A stretch of 64,000 bases of DNA from Gemmobacter denitrificans (GTDB lineage Bacteria > Pseudomonadota > Alphaproteobacteria > Rhodobacterales > Rhodobacteraceae). Positions 16,018-24,040 of the stretch are shown here, piece after piece. Location: the NCBI RefSeq assembly GCF_036964905.1, contig NZ_JBALHR010000005.1, positions 158,587 through 222,586 on the forward strand, given 5' to 3'. Under the pieces are notes generated by a model. The model was given only the letters and a program-made list of their open reading frames with translations, had not been told where the DNA came from and searched no databases. How positions within the stretch are numbered: the first letter of the stretch is position 1; each line of letters begins with the position of its first letter. A program made the translations under genes and the position numbers.

Positions 16018-17952
16018 TCAGGCGGTCGCCTTCGGGTTGCGACGCGAGGGCGGCAACGCGTGTTGGGGCGGTTGATAGCCATGCACCCATGTCGAGATCA
16101 CGGCGCGTGCGGCATCCTGATCGCCCACGGCAACGGCCGAACGCAGGGCACGCAGGGCAGAGGCCATCTCCAGTTCGGTCAGGCCCTCTTCGCGCGCGCG
16201 CAGGATTTTCGGATGCGGCGTGGTCAGCAGACCCGCGCCGATCAGCAATTCCTCATGCAGCTTTTCGCCCGGACGCAGGCCCGTGACGACGATTTCAATG
16301 TCGCCATCGGGGTTCGTCTCGTCACAGACAGAATAACCGGCGGCCTGAATCATCTTCACTGCGACATCGCGGATACGGACCGGCTTGCCCATATCCAGCA
16401 CGAAAACATCGCCACCTTGCCCATGATCGGCATCAAGGAAAGACCCGGTCAGCAAGACCAGACTAGCGGCCTCAGAGATCGTCATGAAATAGCGGGTAAC
16501 ATCTTCATGCGTCAGCGTCACCGGCCCACCCCGGGCTATCTGTTCCTTGAACAGCGGGATGACCGACCCCGATGACCCCAGCACATTGCCAAATCGCACC
16601 ATCGAGAACACCGTGCCGCGCGACCGCTTGGCCATGTCCTGCACAACCAGTTCAGCCAGCCGCTTCGATGCCCCCATCACGTTGGTGGGACGCACGGCCT
16701 TGTCGGTTGAAATCAGGATAAAGCGCTGCACACCCAGATCATTGGCCGCATCGGCCAGCGTGCGCGTGCCCAGAACATTGTTGGCAAGCCCGGCAATCGG
16801 GTTCATCTCGACCAGCGGCACATGTTTGTAGGCGGCGGCGTGGAAGATCACCTCGACCCCGTGATCGGCAATCACGCTGCGGGTCAGCCGCGAGTCGGTG
16901 ACCGACCCCAGAACCGGAACGATGGTGACACATTGCGCCGCCTTCAGGTCACGCAATTCCCGCTCGATATTGTAAAGCGCAACTTCGCTGACCTCGTACA
17001 ACACCAGTTTGGCGGGGGCACTTTCCAGCAGCTGACGGCACAATTCCGAACCGACAGAGCCCCCCGCACCGGAAACCAGCACTGTCTTGCCGCGATAGGC
17101 ATCTTCCCCATGCGACAGGGCATCACGCAGATGATCGCGCTGAAGGAATTGCCCCGCTGGCACCTGGGTCAGGGTGTCAATCAGCTCCTCTTCCCCCACC
17201 AATTGCGAAAAACTGGGCAGGGTCTGCACCTTCAGACCAAGGGCCGTCAGTTTGCGCGACAGCTGGGCCAGCTTGGGGGCCGAAACCGAGGGCATCGCCA
17301 GAATGATTCGGTCGATATCGCGCTGTGCCACCAGATGCTGCAGGTCGGAAGGCGGCAGAACATGCAGCCCCGACACCATGGTGGATTGCAGCGCAGCATT
17401 GTCATCGATGAAGGCAACCGGAGTGATTCGCTCATGCGATCGCAGCGCCGCAGCCAACTGCACCCCGGTCGTACCAGCGCCATAGATCAACACGCGGTGT
17501 TTCGGCGCCCCCTGACGCAGCACCCAAAGCAGGGCATGGAACATGGCGATGCGCAGACCTGCCGCCGTGAAGAACAGCAGCAGACCATAGATCAGCACCC
17601 CGGCGACACCAAAACGCGGCAATACGAAATGGATCAGCAATGCCGCGATCAATGTCACGATCGAGGCATAGTTGGCGGTGCGCAGAATGGCCGAAGTATC
17701 ATAGGATTTCAGCTGGATACGCGGCAGGCCCAGCCAGGCCGAAACCGATGCGCCCAATACCGACACAACCGCCAGCACATAAAACACCTCGGGCTGGCGC
17801 AAGAACACGGCAAAACTGCCATGCGTTACGGCAATCGCAAGGCTTAGCACGAAGGGGGGCAGTATCGCGTCGATACCGAGGAGGACAAATTGCTTGTCGC
17901 GACGGGACAAGCGAGACAAAACGCGATGCAACCTTTGCCGAACCGCTTTCAT
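16018..17952 (-). CDS. Membrane-anchored nucleotide-sugar 4,6-dehydratase (FlaA1/WbpM/CapD family)
   Basis: Polysaccharide biosynthesis protein, 644 residues. Four or so N-terminal membrane segments (about 20-130) and a first Rossmann-like domain (HRVLIYGAGTTGVQ) are followed by the catalytic SDR domain. That domain has VLVSGAGGSVGSELC (near residue 287) and FHAAAYKHVPLVE. Family enzymes dehydrate UDP-GlcNAc-type nucleotides to 4-keto-6-deoxy sugars. The catalytic region reads STDKAVRPTNVMGASKR: Met stands where short FlaA1 enzymes have the YxxxK Tyr, as I recall for WbpM-like long members. The start ATG follows AAGGACGATTTTCCG; a TTG 12 codons earlier is less likely. It lies in an exopolysaccharide gene run and probably makes a precursor for it. 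Confidence 0.88.
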   Translation of the reverse strand: MKAVRQRLHRVLSRLSRRDKQFVLLGIDAILPPFVLSLAIAVTHGSFAVFLRQPEVFYVLAVVSVLGASVSAWLGLPRIQLKSYDTSAILRTANYASIVTLIAALLIHFVLPRFGVAGVLIYGLLLFFTAAGLRIAMFHALLWVLRQGAPKHRVLIYGAGTTGVQLAAALRSHERITPVAFIDDNAALQSTMVSGLHVLPPSDLQHLVAQRDIDRIILAMPSVSAPKLAQLSRKLTALGLKVQTLPSFSQLVGEEELIDTLTQVPAGQFLQRDHLRDALSHGEDAYRGKTVLVSGAGGSVGSELCRQLLESAPAKLVLYEVSEVALYNIERELRDLKAAQCVTIVPVLGSVTDSRLTRSVIADHGVEVIFHAAAYKHVPLVEMNPIAGLANNVLGTRTLADAANDLGVQRFILISTDKAVRPTNVMGASKRLAELVVQDMAKRSRGTVFSMVRFGNVLGSSGSVIPLFKEQIARGGPVTLTHEDVTRYFMTISEAASLVLLTGSFLDADHGQGGDVFVLDMGKPVRIRDVAVKMIQAAGYSVCDETNPDGDIEIVVTGLRPGEKLHEELLIGAGLLTTPHPKILRAREEGLTELEMASALRALRSAVAVGDQDAARAVISTWVHGYQPPQHALPPSRRNPKATA

Positions 17953-17991
17953 CGGAAAATCGTCCTTGTTTGTGCCAAATTTACGCAATCA

Positions 17992-18016
17992 TGCTGTAGC
18001 CAACTATCCTACAGCA
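17992..18016. promoter_or_regulatory. Inverted repeat upstream of the dehydratase gene
   Basis: Perfect 8-base arms TGCTGTAG (17992-17999) and CTACAGCA (18009-18016) with a 9-base spacer, in the 128-base gap between the sugar transferase and the dehydratase. There is no T-run on either side. It could be an operator or a leader hairpin; nothing else is recognisable in the gap. Confidence 0.35.
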
Positions 18017-18080
18017 CGAAACCTATCCGATCCCCGCATGTGCAACAAGGCCCGGCAATTGAGTCGCCCAGGGAAGGGCG

Positions 18081-18713
18081 TCATTCCGCCCGTTTTCTGA
18101 AAAACGGGCGCAGCAAGACACCGAAACCTGTCTGGGCGATCAGCTTCAGGTCCAGACACAGGCTCTGGTTCTGCTGATAGATCAGGTCCAGCTTGGCCTT
18201 GGCCGGCACACAGCGGCGACTATAGGCAGCGTCAGTTTCTGCGGCTGTCCGGCATTGCGCTAATATCCACGCCTCGTGCCGGTGATAGTGAAGCGAGGCC
18301 AGTCCGGTAATCCCGGGACGGCTTTGCAGCACGCGGGCATAAAGGTCGGGAAAGCGTTCGACATAAATCCTCAGCGGAGGGCGTGGACCGACAAAGCTCA
18401 TGTCGCCGCGCAGCACGTTCCACAATTGCGGAATTTCGTCCAGCCTTGCGCGACGCAACATCCGCCCTGTCGGGGTCACCCGGCTTGCCTTGTCCCCCCC
18501 CGAAACACCACTGTCAGAGACAACCACCGTCATCGTGCGCAATTTCCACAGCGCAAAGGGCCGACCCGGCGCCCGCATCCGTTCCGACACATAGAACAGC
18601 GGCCTGCCGTCCTTCACCAGCAGAACCAGAAGCAACAGCGCAAAGGGCAGCGCCAGCACGGCCATCAGCAGCAGTGCCAGCGCAATATCGAACAGACGTT
18701 TCTGCGGCGTCAT
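18081..18713 (-). CDS. Initiating sugar transferase (undecaprenyl-phosphate glycosyl-1-phosphate transferase)
   Basis: Bacterial sugar transferase (PF02397-type), 210 residues, of the small single-membrane-helix ExoY/PglC-like class. It transfers a sugar phosphate from a nucleotide sugar to undecaprenyl phosphate, starting repeat-unit assembly. One N-terminal hydrophobic helix (LALLLMAVLALPFALLLLVLL) is followed by FALWKLRTM, the RARLDEIPQLWNVLRGDMSFVGPRP core with the catalytic DE pair, and RPGITGLASL. The start ATG follows GGAAAGG and overlaps the upstream SDR stop by four bases. It marks the locus as a polysaccharide biosynthesis cluster. The sugar cannot be told from sequence. Confidence 0.92.
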   Translation of the reverse strand: MTPQKRLFDIALALLLMAVLALPFALLLLVLLVKDGRPLFYVSERMRAPGRPFALWKLRTMTVVVSDSGVSGGDKASRVTPTGRMLRRARLDEIPQLWNVLRGDMSFVGPRPPLRIYVERFPDLYARVLQSRPGITGLASLHYHRHEAWILAQCRTAAETDAAYSRRCVPAKAKLDLIYQQNQSLCLDLKLIAQTGFGVLLRPFFRKRAE

Positions 18714-19576
18714 CGCCAAACCTTTCCGGCACAGCGCCAATCCGCGACCATCTCAGCCACATCGCCACTGCCTGCAAGCCGGGGGAATAGGGCCTCAAGC
18801 CGGGCAGTCGCAAGCTCCACCCTGGGCAGAGCGGCGGGATTTGCAGCGCCGAACCGCCACGGCAGGCCCACGGCATCCAGCAGTTCTGCCATCGACACCG
18901 CTCCGGGGGCTGCAATGTTCAGCACCTGCGGCAAATTCCCCTGATAGGTGCAAAGCGCAGCCAGAACCCGCGCCAGCGCGCCCGGCCCGATGTAAGACCG
19001 CTCCGGCCCACCGGTCTGGCCCGCCACAGGGTCCAGCGTCACCGTGCCCCCCCGCTGCAATGCCGCCCCGACCAGCGCATCCGCCCCCAGAATATTGCCG
19101 ATACGCAGCGACGTTACCCCTTGGCGACCCAGAAGCGCGCGCTCCATGTCCGCCTTGGCCTCGCCATAGGGCGATACCGGGGTCGGCGGTGCCGCTTCGT
19201 CCAGCGGGCTGCCGTCAGCATGGCCACGCCCGTAAACCGCCGCCGATGATGCCAGCAGCACACGCCGCGCGCCAAGACGTTCGGCGGTTTCGCAGGCAGC
19301 CTCTGCCAAAGCCGTATTGGCGGCCAGTGCCGTGCTATCCCCCGCGATCACGCCAGACAGGCACAGCACCGTGCCACCCACCAGTTCGGGCAGATCAGCG
19401 GACAGCGGGCCTTCCAGCGGAGCCCAGTTGATCCAGCCGTCCCTCAGGGCACCCGCCCGCCCCTGCCAGATAACCCGCCCGTCCATGCCTGCCCACTCGG
19501 CCTGCAACAGACGCCCCAGCCGACCGGTGGCCCCCATGACCAGGATCCCGCAGGCGGGCAAGTGATCGCCGATCAT
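18710..19576 (-). CDS. NAD(P)-dependent sugar epimerase/reductase-like SDR
   Basis: Extended short-chain dehydrogenase/reductase (NAD-dependent epimerase family), 288 residues. The N-terminal cofactor loop is LVMGATGRLGRL (GxxGxxG). The catalytic elements LASSAAVYGRG and SPYGEAKADME give the Ser and the YxxxK pair. Such enzymes epimerise, reduce or dehydrate nucleotide sugars; the substrate is unknown. It is first in the minus-strand exopolysaccharide run and coupled by ATGA to the sugar transferase. I choose the second ATG because GGGG lies eight bases before it; the ATG six codons upstream has no spaced ribosome site. It is divergent from the OPX export gene across 114 bases. Confidence 0.85.
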   Translation of the reverse strand: MIGDHLPACGILVMGATGRLGRLLQAEWAGMDGRVIWQGRAGALRDGWINWAPLEGPLSADLPELVGGTVLCLSGVIAGDSTALAANTALAEAACETAERLGARRVLLASSAAVYGRGHADGSPLDEAAPPTPVSPYGEAKADMERALLGRQGVTSLRIGNILGADALVGAALQRGGTVTLDPVAGQTGGPERSYIGPGALARVLAALCTYQGNLPQVLNIAAPGAVSMAELLDAVGLPWRFGAANPAALPRVELATARLEALFPRLAGSGDVAEMVADWRCAGKVWR

Positions 19577-19690
19577 GGTTTGCGCCCCATTCATTCCCAA
19601 CTCGGCAGTTGAACCTGCACTCCGCCCCAAGTATCGTGACCCGACTGCTTTCGTCCACCCTGCCAGGTGGTGCGCCTTCGGAGTAATTTC

Positions 19691-20815
19691 ATGCCTTTCA
19701 ATACCGGAAAGCTGTTGCTGCTGACAGCTGGCCTGTCCCTGTTGTCCGCCTGCGGCGATCTTCCCGGCGGCGGGCCCAGTGCAGCGCAGGTTCTGAAAGG
19801 GGCCGACGAAGAGAATGCCAGCTTCGCGGTGGAATTTGTCACCCGCGACAGCTTGCAACGGCTGAAGCAATGGCCGCGCAAAGGCGGCCCGGCGGTGGCG
19901 GGCTGGATTTCGCGTGAACGTGGGCCCGCCTCACAATTGGTCGAGCCGGGCGATACGCTGGATCTGGCCATCTGGGACAATGGCGAAAGCTCGCTGCTCA
20001 CCCAGTCCGGGCAGAAGGTTGTCGATCTCAAGGCGATCCGGGTCAATTCTGCGGGTGAGGTCTTCCTGCCCTATGTGGACCGCGTCCATATCGCCAAGAT
20101 GACGCCGGATGCCGCACGAGATGCGATTCAGCAGGAATTTGCAGACATCATCCCGACTGCGCAGGTCCAGCTGAGCCATACGCCGGGGCGGCAAAGCTCG
20201 GTCGATCTGGTCAGCGGTGTGGCCAAGCCGGGCAACTATCCGATGCCCGACCGCGATATGACGGTGCTGGCATTGCTGGCTTTGGGGGGCGGCATCTCTG
20301 ATGGGCTGAAGAACCCGCAGGTCCGGCTGATGCGGGGCGGCAAGCTCTACGGGATTTCGGCAGAAAAGCTGCTGGCGTCGCCACAATTCGACACAACCCT
20401 GCGCGGCGGCGACAAGGTGTTCGTGGCTGAAGATGATCGCTATTTCCTTGCCCTTGGTGCTGCCAAGACCGAAGCGCAGATCCGCTTTCCCCAAGACAAC
20501 CTGAATGCACTGGATGCGGCCTCTCTGGCAGGCGGGCTGAATGATGCCCGGGCCAACCCCAAGGGCGTGCTGGTCTTGCGCGATTACGACAGCCGCCATC
20601 TGCGCGCCGACGGCACCGGGCCGACCAAGGAACGCACCATCTTTGCCATCGATCTGACAACTGCCGACGGCCTGTTCAGTGCGGGGGAATTCCGCATCGA
20701 AGACCGCGATCTGGTCCTGGTGACCGAAAGCTCGATCAACAAGACCGATACGGTTCTGGGGATCATTGGCCAGTCGCTGGGTCTGGCACGGCGCACGACA
20801 CAGATCGTTGAATAA
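19691..20815 (+). CDS. Polysaccharide export outer-membrane lipoprotein (Wza/OPX family)
   Basis: OPX-family exporter that forms the outer-membrane channel for capsule or exopolysaccharide, 374 residues. A lipoprotein signal peptide ends at LSAC. The poly_export domain follows (VEPGDTLDLAIWDNGE... GEVFLPYVDRVHIAKMTPDAARDAIQ). SLBB-like ligand-binding regions come next (VDLVSGVAKPGNYPMPDRDMTVLALLALGGGI; YFLALGAAKTEAQIRFPQDNLNALDAASLAGGL). The start ATG is preceded by CGGAGTAATTTC. It is transcribed away from the biosynthetic run, so the shared 114-base gap must hold two promoters. No Wzc-type co-polymerase or Wzx/Wzy is in the window. Confidence 0.9.
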   Translation: MPFNTGKLLLLTAGLSLLSACGDLPGGGPSAAQVLKGADEENASFAVEFVTRDSLQRLKQWPRKGGPAVAGWISRERGPASQLVEPGDTLDLAIWDNGESSLLTQSGQKVVDLKAIRVNSAGEVFLPYVDRVHIAKMTPDAARDAIQQEFADIIPTAQVQLSHTPGRQSSVDLVSGVAKPGNYPMPDRDMTVLALLALGGGISDGLKNPQVRLMRGGKLYGISAEKLLASPQFDTTLRGGDKVFVAEDDRYFLALGAAKTEAQIRFPQDNLNALDAASLAGGLNDARANPKGVLVLRDYDSRHLRADGTGPTKERTIFAIDLTTADGLFSAGEFRIEDRDLVLVTESSINKTDTVLGIIGQSLGLARRTTQIVE

Positions 20816-20835
20816 CACCGCTGTAGGCGGGGGCG

Positions 20836-21282
20836 TCAGTCCTCGCCTTCCAGCTTGGTGCGCATCTCGCGCAGCACGGGCAACACCGCGCGCACCCGAT
20901 CCGCGCCCAGCGATTGCACGACCTCGCCAATCAGGGGCGCGATGGCCTGCACGGCCGCATCGCGGGCTGATCGGCCAGCCGGGCTGATCGCCACGAACTT
21001 GCGCCGCGCATCATCCCAATCGGGGCGGATATGCACATGCCCGGCCCATTCCAGCTTGGTCAATGTATTGGTCATGGCCCCGCGCGTCACATGGAAGCTG
21101 CGCGCCAGTTGCGCCGGAGTGCGTTCCTCGTTCAGTCGGGCCAGATGGTTCAAGACCCCGAAATGCGAAATTTCCATGCCCTTGGGCAGCACCTTGCTGA
21201 TGCGATTGCGGGCCAGCTGATCCGCCATGAACAGCTCGCCAAACAGGGCAATCGCCAGATCATCGGTCTTTTCGGCCATCAT
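20836..21282 (-). CDS. MarR-family transcriptional regulator
   Basis: Cytoplasmic winged-helix regulator of 148 residues. The MarR core is visible: EISHFGVLNHLARLNEERTPAQLARSFHVTRGAMTNTLTKLEWAGHVHIRPDWDDARRKFVAISPAGRSA, with the recognition helix around VTRGAMTNTLTKLE and the wing at DWDDARRKFV. The ATG overlaps the stop of the upstream nitrilase-family gene by four bases, so the two are co-transcribed. The ligand is unknown. Convergent with the OPX gene, 20 bases away. Confidence 0.88.
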   Translation of the reverse strand: MMAEKTDDLAIALFGELFMADQLARNRISKVLPKGMEISHFGVLNHLARLNEERTPAQLARSFHVTRGAMTNTLTKLEWAGHVHIRPDWDDARRKFVAISPAGRSARDAAVQAIAPLIGEVVQSLGADRVRAVLPVLREMRTKLEGED

Positions 21283-22121
21283 GGGCCTTCAAACGCGCGG
21301 TCATGTGACAGCGACGGCACCCGCGCCCGTGCCTGCGCCACCTCGGCCAGATCCAGATCGACCAAGGTCACACCCGGTTCGGTCCCTGCATCGGCCAGCA
21401 CCTCGCCCCAGGGCGCAACGGCAATGCTGTGCCCGTGGGTGCGGCGGCCTTTGCCCTGCCGTTCCGGGTGAAACCCGGTCTGTGCCGGGGCCAGCACGAA
21501 GCAACCGGTTTCAATCGCCCGCGCCCGCAACAGGGTTTCCCAATGCGCTTGTCCCGTCAGGTGGTTGAAGGCGGCGGGCACAGTCAGGATATCCGCCCCC
21601 GCCTGTGCCAGCCGACGAAACAGATGGGGAAAGCGCAGATCATAGCAGACAGCCATGCCGATCTTGCCAAAGGGAGCATCCGCCAGCACAGCACGCGCGC
21701 CCGGGCGATAGGCCGCGCTTTCGCGGTAGATTTCGGTTTCCGACACATTCACGTCGAACATGTGAATCTTGTCATAGCGCGCGGCAATGCCGCCATCCGG
21801 ACCGATCAGGAAGGACCGGTTGGCAAAGCGCCCGTCCGCGTCCTGCGTCAGCAGCCCCAGCGATCCGATCAACAGCCAGATGCCCTGCGCCGCCGCTTCG
21901 GCCTTCAAGGCAGCCAACGTGGGATCATCGTCCTCAGACCTCAGGGTCTGGCGCAAATGTTCACGGCTGGAGGTCAGCACGTTCGTGCATTCGGGTGTCA
22001 ACACAAACTGCGCCCCACCCGCCACGGCAGCGCGGATATGGGCCTGCGTTTCCGCCAGATTGGCGACCGGATCATCGCCGACGGTCAATTGAACAAGAGC
22101 GCAGCGCAAGGTGCCGGACAT
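21279..22121 (-). CDS. Carbon-nitrogen hydrolase (Nit1/Nit2-type amidase)
   Basis: Nitrilase-superfamily amidase, 280 residues. The Glu-Lys-Cys triad is visible as LTPECTN (Glu near 44), YDKIHMFD (Lys near 113) and VCYDLRFP (Cys near 148). The DVNVSE and CYDLRFPxLFRRLAxAGADI sequences are typical of the Nit1/Nit2 branch. That branch hydrolyses deaminated glutathione or alpha-keto acid omega-amides, a metabolite-repair role. It shares a minus-strand run with glutaredoxin (3-base gap) and ComF, so a glutathione-linked role fits, but exact specificity is inferred. Confidence 0.87.
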   Translation of the reverse strand: MSGTLRCALVQLTVGDDPVANLAETQAHIRAAVAGGAQFVLTPECTNVLTSSREHLRQTLRSEDDDPTLAALKAEAAAQGIWLLIGSLGLLTQDADGRFANRSFLIGPDGGIAARYDKIHMFDVNVSETEIYRESAAYRPGARAVLADAPFGKIGMAVCYDLRFPHLFRRLAQAGADILTVPAAFNHLTGQAHWETLLRARAIETGCFVLAPAQTGFHPERQGKGRRTHGHSIAVAPWGEVLADAGTEPGVTLVDLDLAEVAQARARVPSLSHDRAFEGP

Positions 22122-22124
22122 GGA

Positions 22125-22382
22125 TCAGCCCGCCAGAAGGCGGTCCAGCCGACCCTCTTCGTCCAGCGCGTGAATATCGTCACTGCCGCCCACATGCTGC
22201 CCGCCAATGAAAATCTGCGGCACGGTACGGCGGCCATTGGCGCGGCGGGTCATCGCCTCGCGCAGCGCCGGATCACGGCTGACGTCGATTTCGGTGAATG
22301 CCGCGCCCTTGCGGGTCAGCAGTCGCTTGGCGGCCAGACAATAGGGGCAGGTCGGCGTGGTGTAGATTTCGACGGTGGTCAT
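22125..22382 (-). CDS. grxC: Glutaredoxin 3
   Basis: Dithiol glutaredoxin of 85 residues that uses glutathione to reduce protein disulfides and mixed disulfides. The N-terminal active site is TTPTCPYCLAAK (CPYC), followed by the cis-Pro glutathione-binding motif RRTVPQIFIGG and GGSDDIHALDEEG. The ATG is preceded by AAGGGGATGCC; an in-frame upstream ATG has no better site. It lies between comF and the Nit-type amidase on the same strand. Confidence 0.93.
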   Translation of the reverse strand: MTTVEIYTTPTCPYCLAAKRLLTRKGAAFTEIDVSRDPALREAMTRRANGRRTVPQIFIGGQHVGGSDDIHALDEEGRLDRLLAG

Positions 22383-22418
22383 GGCATCCCCTTTGCTTTT
22401 GCAGCGCACTATAGGGAT

Positions 22419-23141
22419 TTAGCTGTCCTTCGCAACGCGGCACATGACCACCACGTCAACCCGCGCCGCGCCTGCGGCCAGACAGGCCTCGGCACAGGCG
22501 GCCAACGTGGCCCCCGAAGTCATGACATCATCCACCAGAAGCACGGGTCGCCCCTCGATCTGCCACAGCCGCCGATCATTCATGCGGATCGCCCCGTCGA
22601 TATTGGCAAAACGGCCCTCGCGGTCGCGGCCTTCCTGACTGCGGGTATTGCGGCGGCGGATCAGAAGATCGGGGCAATGCGGCAGGCCAGCCAGCCGCGC
22701 CAAAGCCCCTGCCAGGAGCGCCGATTGATTGTATCGGCGTTTCAGCAGCCGCATCCAGTGCAAGGGCACCGGTGCCACCAGCGTATCGGGTGCCAGCAAG
22801 GGATCGGCGGCCCGCTTCAACCAGCCTGCGGCCGGTTTGGCCAGATCCAGCCGATCCCCATGTTTCAGCGCCATTACCATGCGGCGGGCATTATCCTTGT
22901 ACAGCATTGCCGCCCGCCCCCGGCTCCAGGGTCGGGCAATGGTCAGACAGTCATCACATTGCACAGGCCCTGCGGCTTCATCGCCCGGCAGCGGGGTGCC
23001 ACAGCAATCGCAGACAAGACCGGTGATGAACGGGGTCTCACGCCAGCAACGGGAACAGAGACCGAAATCGGTGGTCACGAAGGCATCGCAAGACAGGCAT
23101 TGCGGCGGATAAACCAATTGCAGCGCGGCTTGCATTCTCAT
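22419..23141 (-). CDS. ComF-family phosphoribosyltransferase-like protein
   Basis: ComF/GntX-family protein of 240 residues. An N-terminal zinc-ribbon (CLSC...CSRCW...CDCCG...CDDC; four Cys pairs within residues 15-70) is followed by a phosphoribosyltransferase fold. The PRPP loop is VLLVDDVMTSGATL (near residue 200), and the family-typical RRYNQSALLA and RRNTRSQEGRDREGRFANI are present. In naturally competent bacteria ComF helps DNA uptake; in other bacteria the role is unclear. The start ATG follows GGAGGGTCGG. It is divergent from the methyltransferase-like gene across 37 bases. Confidence 0.9.
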   Translation of the reverse strand: MRMQAALQLVYPPQCLSCDAFVTTDFGLCSRCWRETPFITGLVCDCCGTPLPGDEAAGPVQCDDCLTIARPWSRGRAAMLYKDNARRMVMALKHGDRLDLAKPAAGWLKRAADPLLAPDTLVAPVPLHWMRLLKRRYNQSALLAGALARLAGLPHCPDLLIRRRNTRSQEGRDREGRFANIDGAIRMNDRRLWQIEGRPVLLVDDVMTSGATLAACAEACLAAGAARVDVVVMCRVAKDS

Positions 23142-23178
23142 CCGACCCTCCTATGGTCTCGGCACAAAGGAGACCGGC

Positions 23179-23991
23179 ATGAGCCCCCCGCCGCTGACAG
23201 ATCGCACCGCCCTGATCCGCAACCGCCGCCGCGCCCGCCGCGACGCGCTGTTTCTTCATGACGAATGCGTCTTCGAAGTGCAGGAGAGACTGAGCGCAGT
23301 TAACAGGCGGTTTACAAACCCGGCGATCATCACGCCTTTCCCGGAAATCTGGGCAGATGTGCTGCCGGGGGCACGGCTTCTGCCCGATGATGATGTGCTG
23401 GATCTGGCCCCCGAAGCGCATGATCTGGTGATTCACGCCATGGCGTTGCATTGGGCCAATGATCCGGTTGGCCAATTGGTGCAGTGCCGCCGCGCTCTGC
23501 GCCCTGACGGGCTGTTGCTGGCCTTCGCGCTGGGCGGCCAGACCCTGCACGAATTGCGCTCCGCACTCGCGCAGGCCGAGGCACTGGTGACAGGCGGCCT
23601 GTCACCCCGGGTCCTGCCGATGGCCGAAATCCGCGATCTGGGTGGCCTGTTGCAACGCGCCGGTCTGAACCTGCCGGTGGCCGATGCCTTTACCCGGCAG
23701 GCCAGCTATCGCGATCTGCCCCATCTCGTGTCCGATCTGCGCGGGATGGGCGAAGTCAGTGCCCTGAACGACCGGCCACGCCGCTTTGCCCCCAAGGCCC
23801 TGTTCGCCATGGCAGCCATGGAATATGGCACCCATTTCGGTTTGCCCGATGGCCGCATCCCCGCCACGTTCGAAATGATCTGCCTGACCGGCTGGGCCCC
23901 GCATGACAGCCAGCAGAAGCCCTTGCGCCCCGGATCGGCCGTGGCCCGGCTGGAAGATGCCCTGAAGGCTGCGACGAAACACGGCAGTTGA
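23179..23991 (+). CDS. NDUFAF5/BioC-like methyltransferase-fold protein without SAM motif I
   Basis: This 270-residue protein is clearly related to NDUFAF5-type proteins, which assist complex I assembly. It has HALHWANDPVGQLVQCRRALRPDGLLLAFALGGQTLHELRSALAQAEAL, SPRVLPMAEIRDLGGLLQRAGL, LVSDLRGMGEVSAL and IPATFEMICLTGWAP. The usual DLGCGTG SAM-binding segment after RRF is missing: the sequence goes from NRRFTNPAIITPFPEIWADVLPGA straight to DDDVLDLAPEAHDLV. It may therefore not bind SAM in the usual way. The start ATG follows AAAGGAGACCGGC. Next gene downstream is hemH. Confidence 0.82.
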   Translation: MSPPPLTDRTALIRNRRRARRDALFLHDECVFEVQERLSAVNRRFTNPAIITPFPEIWADVLPGARLLPDDDVLDLAPEAHDLVIHAMALHWANDPVGQLVQCRRALRPDGLLLAFALGGQTLHELRSALAQAEALVTGGLSPRVLPMAEIRDLGGLLQRAGLNLPVADAFTRQASYRDLPHLVSDLRGMGEVSALNDRPRRFAPKALFAMAAMEYGTHFGLPDGRIPATFEMICLTGWAPHDSQQKPLRPGSAVARLEDALKAATKHGS

Positions 23992-24040
23992 CCCTGCCCA
24001 TTCCCGGTCTATCTGGGCGGCAAGACAAAAGGAGAGACCC

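Noticed and set aside
21429..23261. 610-codon plus-strand frame over nitrilase, glutaredoxin and ComF
   Set aside because: The minus-strand genes have catalytic motifs and ribosome sites; this frame has neither.
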